DNA of 64,000 nucleotides, from NCBI RefSeq assembly GCF_011193355.1, contig NZ_CP049780.1:569686-633685 (forward strand). The letters run 5' to 3'. Numbering within the stretch: position 1 is the stretch's first letter; the number at the start of each line of letters is the position of its first letter. Of this stretch, positions 63,358 to 64,000 are shown in pieces. The DNA is from Streptomyces sp. JB150. GTDB taxonomy: Bacteria > Actinomycetota > Actinomycetes > Streptomycetales > Streptomycetaceae. The position numbers and the translations under genes are program-made. The notes under the pieces are model-generated. The model was not told where the DNA came from. It made no database searches and worked only from the letters and a program-made list of their open reading frames with translations.

Positions 63358-64000
63358 CAGTCGGTGACGGACAGGACGATCTTGCCGGTGGTCCGGCGGG
63401 AGTCGCCGAGTTCGTGGGCCCGGGCCGCCTGGGCCAGCGGGAGCACCGCGGCGATCTCGGGGCGCAGCAGGCCCGCGTCGACGAGTGCCGCGATCTCGCG
63501 CAGGCCCGCCTGGTCGGCTTCCACGATCATGAATGCGGCGCGCCGGCCGAGGGCCGCCGCCTCGTCCGCGAGATACGCCTCGGCCGGGGAGGCGAGGGAG
63601 ACGAGCACGCCGCCCGGGCGCAGTACGCGCAGCGAGCGCGGCCCGCAGGCGCCTCCGATCGCGTCGACGACCACGTCGACCGGTTCGATCGCCGTCTCGA
63701 AGTCGGTCTCGGTGTAGTCGACGAGTTCGTCCGCGCCGAGGCCGCGCAGGAACGCGTGCTTGGCCGCGCGGGCGGTCCCGATCACGTGTGCGCCGCGTGC
63801 CTTGGCCACCTGGACGGCGAGGTGTCCGACGCCGCCCGCCGCCGCGTGGATCAGGACGCGCTGCCCCGGCCGCACCTCGGCGACGTCGACGAGCGCCTGC
63901 CAGGCGGTGAGCGCGGCCAGCGGCAGCGCCGCGGCCTGCGCATGGGTCAGGCCGCGCGGCTTGCGGACCAGGTGCCGGGCGGGCGAGGTCACGTACTCGG
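63357..64000 (-). CDS. Zinc-free quinone oxidoreductase-like enzyme, partial
   Basis: The last 213 codons or so of a medium-chain NADPH:quinone oxidoreductase; the N-terminal domain lies beyond the window. Seen are AAALPLAALTAWQALVDVAE, the Rossmann loop IHAAAGGVGHLAVQVAKARG (AxxGGVG), HAFLRGLGADELVDYTE and DVVVDAIGGACGPRSLRVLR, ending RRTTGKIVLSVTD. No structural-zinc cysteines. Convergent with the alcohol dehydrogenase gene. Confidence 0.88.
   Translation of the reverse strand, partial: EYVTSPARHLVRKPRGLTHAQAAALPLAALTAWQALVDVAEVRPGQRVLIHAAAGGVGHLAVQVAKARGAHVIGTARAAKHAFLRGLGADELVDYTETDFETAIEPVDVVVDAIGGACGPRSLRVLRPGGVLVSLASPAEAYLADEAAALGRRAAFMIVEADQAGLREIAALVDAGLLRPEIAAVLPLAQAARAHELGDSRRTTGKIVLSVTD

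Overview
The window is very GC-rich, codon position three is almost always G or C, many genes start with GTG or TTG and overlap by 4 bases, and the gene families are typical of Streptomyces (lasso peptide genes, furA-katG, LacI-controlled glycosidases, ANTAR and SpoIIE-type regulators, spore-photolyase-like protein). I read it as a chromosomal segment of a Streptomyces species. No tRNA, rRNA, CRISPR array, intact transposase or prophage was seen.

Layout. 1-5.6 kb: acidic amino acid/amide catabolism on the minus strand (glutaminase cut by the window edge, aspartate ammonia-lyase, asparaginase, amino acid permease, FadR-type regulator) with a clear promoter and operator. 5.6-7.1 kb: coupled fluoride-exporter trio crcB-DUF190-crcB and an ArsR-type regulator. 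7.3-15.5 kb: a galactan utilisation locus: secreted GH53 endo-galactanase and intracellular GH42 beta-galactosidase on the minus strand, and divergently an ABC importer (binding lipoprotein, two permeases) ending in a LacI-type regulator; LacI-like palindromes flank the divergent promoters. 15.7-21.9 kb: a decayed phospholipase D gene, an intact PLD/cardiolipin synthase, an ATPase of the anti-sigma type, a lipoprotein, a frameshifted AraC regulator, arylamine N-acetyltransferase and an SseB-like protein. 22-25 kb: katG and furA with a 28-bp tandem repeat behind katG. 25-32.3 kb: a secreted dipeptidase-like protein with a discoidin domain, then a compact PLP/sulfur cassette (type III PLP decarboxylase, cysteine synthase-rhodanese fusion, SufS-like desulfurase) followed by a methyltransferase.

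32.4-45.9 kb: divergent secreted polyester/ester hydrolases, two adjacent peptidases without signal peptides (a HAD-like/M28 fusion and an M36 fungalysin-like protein), small stress-type proteins, a radical-SAM spore-photolyase-like protein, an MpaB-type oxygenase and a NUDIX hydrolase. 46-50.7 kb: a complete lasso peptide operon A-C-B1-B2-ABC transporter. Its 36-residue precursor, which I translated by hand, has a citrulassin-type core (LLQRNGNDRLILSKN). 51.2-64 kb: an accessory cytochrome oxidase subunit I with a small partner protein, a 210-bp MITE-like element, hemerythrin, SpoIIE-type phosphatase, a RecQ-type helicase, decayed LysR and solute-binding-protein genes, a CYP152-type P450 overlapping a GAF/ANTAR regulator, small proteins and two alcohol/quinone dehydrogenase-family genes (the last cut by the window edge).

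The most interesting items are the lasso peptide with an altered ring sequence, the three-enzyme PLP/sulfur cassette of unknown product, the leaderless peptidase pair, and the well-resolved operators of the galactan and aspartate/asparagine operons. Four decayed genes suggest an accessory, actively eroding region, although a few frameshifts could be sequencing errors.
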